34,834 nt of DNA from Microvirga terrestris (GTDB taxonomy: Bacteria > Pseudomonadota > Alphaproteobacteria > Rhizobiales > Beijerinckiaceae). Positions within the stretch are counted from its first letter, which is position 1. Every line of letters starts with the position of its first letter. The notes under the pieces are model-generated. The model was not told the DNA's origin. It made no database searches and was given only the letters and a program-made list of their open reading frames with translations. This document shows positions 33,720-34,834 of this stretch, in pieces. The stretch is from the NCBI RefSeq assembly GCF_015694425.1, contig NZ_JADQDN010000019.1, positions 1 to 34,834 of the forward strand. Direction: 5' to 3'. The translations under genes and the position numbers were made by a program.

Positions 33720-34589
33720 ATGCTCAAGGACACAGAATTCATGGCGAAGGCCTTCGTCGTCGGCCATCCGATCAAGCATTCCCGCTCGCCGCTGATCCAT
33801 GGTCACTGGCTGAAAGCCTATGGTCTCGACGGCTCCTACGAGCGCATCGATGTGGCGCCTGTGAATTTCGGGGACTTCCTGGCGAGCTTCCATGAGCGCG
33901 GCTTTGCCGGCGGCAACGTCACCCTGCCCTACAAGGAGGCAGCCTACCTCGGCGTCGCCCGCAGGACCGAGCGGGCGCAGCGCGTGGGCGCGGTCAATAC
34001 CCTGTGGGTCGAGGACGGGGTGATCTGGGGCGACAACACGGATGCGCTCGGATTCATCGGCAATCTCGATGCCAGCCTGGGGACAGGCTGGGAACAGGAT
34101 GTGGAGACCGCCCTCGTGCTCGGGGCCGGTGGTGCCGCCCGCGCCGTGGTGGCGGGCCTTCAGGACCGCCCTCTCAAGCGCATTTTTGTCGCGAACCGCA
34201 CCTTGGCGAAAGCGGAGGATATCGCCCGCGATCTCAGGCCGGGCAGTGCGGTGTCCATCGAGACCTCGCCCTGGGAGGCGCTCGGGCGGGTGATCCCGCA
34301 TGCCCAGCTCATCGTCAACACCACGTCGCTCGGCATGACCGGCCAGCCGCCTTTGACCATCGACCTCTCCCGCGCGCCCCGCAACGCCGTGGTGGCCGAC
34401 ATCGTCTACGTGCCGCTGGAAACTCCCCTCTTGGCTGCCGCAGCCGCGCATAACCTACGAACCGTCGATGGTCTCGGCATGCTGCTGCATCAGGCCGTCC
34501 CCGGCTTCCGGCGCTGGTTCGGCGTCACCCCGGAGGTCACGCCTGCCTTAAGGGCCGTGATCCTCGCCGATCTCGAGGCCTCCCGATGA
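33720..34589 (+). CDS. aroE: Shikimate dehydrogenase
   Basis: This 289-residue NADPH enzyme reduces 3-dehydroshikimate in the aromatic pathway. The N-terminal substrate motif is [13 protein letters not shown] (Ser21, Ser23), catalytic Lys72 is in [10 protein letters not shown], and Asp108 is in GDNTDALGF. The NADP loop is [10 protein letters not shown] and [11 protein letters not shown] follows. The C-terminus has [22 protein letters not shown] 33720 gives MLKDTEF; ATG 33741 (MAKAFVVG) has AAGGA about 11 bases upstream and is the alternative start. The stop overlaps coaE by 4 bases. Length is normal. Confidence 0.94.
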   Translation: MLKDTEFMAKAFVVGHPIKHSRSPLIHGHWLKAYGLDGSYERIDVAPVNFGDFLASFHERGFAGGNVTLPYKEAAYLGVARRTERAQRVGAVNTLWVEDGVIWGDNTDALGFIGNLDASLGTGWEQDVETALVLGAGGAARAVVAGLQDRPLKRIFVANRTLAKAEDIARDLRPGSAVSIETSPWEALGRVIPHAQLIVNTTSLGMTGQPPLTIDLSRAPRNAVVADIVYVPLETPLLAAAAAHNLRTVDGLGMLLHQAVPGFRRWFGVTPEVTPALRAVILADLEASR

Positions 34590-34834
34590 CCTTCGTGCTC
34601 GGCCTCACCGGCTCCATCGGCATGGGCAAATCGGCCACCGCCGATCTTTTTCGGAAACTCGGCGTCCCGGTCCACGATGCCGACGCCACGGTGCACCGCC
34701 TCTATCGCGGCCGCGCCGCACCGCTGATCGAAAAGGCCTTTCCCGGCACCGTGGCGCACGACGCTGTCGACCGCGCGAAGCTCGGAGCGGCGGTTCTCAA
34801 CAGCCCGGAGCGCATGCAGCAGCTCGAAGCCATC
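34586..34834 (+). CDS. coaE: Dephospho-CoA kinase (partial)
   Basis: Eighty-three codons of the N-terminus are present; the gene continues outside the window. It begins at the ATG that overlaps the aroE stop (ATGA), so translation is coupled. The Walker A is GSIGMGKS (9-16) in [17 protein letters not shown], and [12 protein letters not shown] is the substrate-side motif. The enzyme phosphorylates dephospho-CoA in the last step of coenzyme A synthesis. The aroE-coaE order near the origin is typical of Alphaproteobacteria. Confidence 0.95.
   Translation, partial: MTFVLGLTGSIGMGKSATADLFRKLGVPVHDADATVHRLYRGRAAPLIEKAFPGTVAHDAVDRAKLGAAVLNSPERMQQLEAI

Noticed and set aside
31901..33775. 624-residue minus-strand frame across oriC, ppsR and maf
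   Set aside because: It is antisense to two well-recognised genes and covers the origin; composition is artefactual.

Overview
The window is GC-rich, densely coded chromosomal DNA from an alphaproteobacterium, most likely of the order Hyphomicrobiales (Rhizobiales). A Methylobacteriaceae/Microvirga-type genome is my guess from gene order and intergenic repeat style, not something the sequence proves. The basis is the gene order hemE-hemJ-rho / mnmE-mnmG-rsmG-parA-parB / holA-lptE-leuS, the alphaproteobacterial ParB site (TTTCACGTGAAA core), CtrA-type TTAA-N7-TTAA boxes and clustered GANTC sites. No rRNA, tRNA, CRISPR array, insertion sequence or prophage was seen.

Layout. 1-1387: end of ftsK and a lolA-like gene. 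1581-4585: xthA-type AP endonuclease, a GAF/HWE sensor kinase and a Gfo/Idh/MocA oxidoreductase. 4645-6477: a secreted cadherin/RTX protein on the minus strand. 6549-8516: an envelope-regulation locus with a CenR/OtpR-like response regulator, a cyclic-nucleotide-binding protein and a divergent L,D-transpeptidase. 8624-13453: accessory genes (AT-richer acetyltransferase, ABC-F ATPase, LysR regulator with a divergent aldo/keto reductase). 13622-18592: yggS, then leuS-lptE-holA. 18656-24425: the minus-strand cluster mnmE-mnmG-rsmG-parA-parB with two parS sites. 24553-28290: a DUF255 protein, an Lrp regulator with a divergent EamA transporter, and an unlisted 32-residue membrane peptide. 28356-31789: rho, a flavin split-barrel protein, hemJ and hemE. 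31790-32170: the probable chromosomal replication origin. 32171-34834: ppsR, maf, aroE and the start of coaE, all on the plus strand.

The main discovery is the 381-base hemE/ppsR gap. It holds a perfect DnaA box, two perfect CtrA boxes plus a degenerate one, AT-rich tracts, and twelve GANTC sites where one or two would be expected by chance. This is the position of Cori in Caulobacter. The parS sites lie about 9 and 11 kb away. Together with parA/parB the window therefore carries both the initiation and the segregation centre of the chromosome. I found no wholly novel multigene system. The most worthwhile leads are the origin architecture, the coding parS, the tiny membrane protein, the AT-rich acetyltransferase and the dispersed palindromic repeats.
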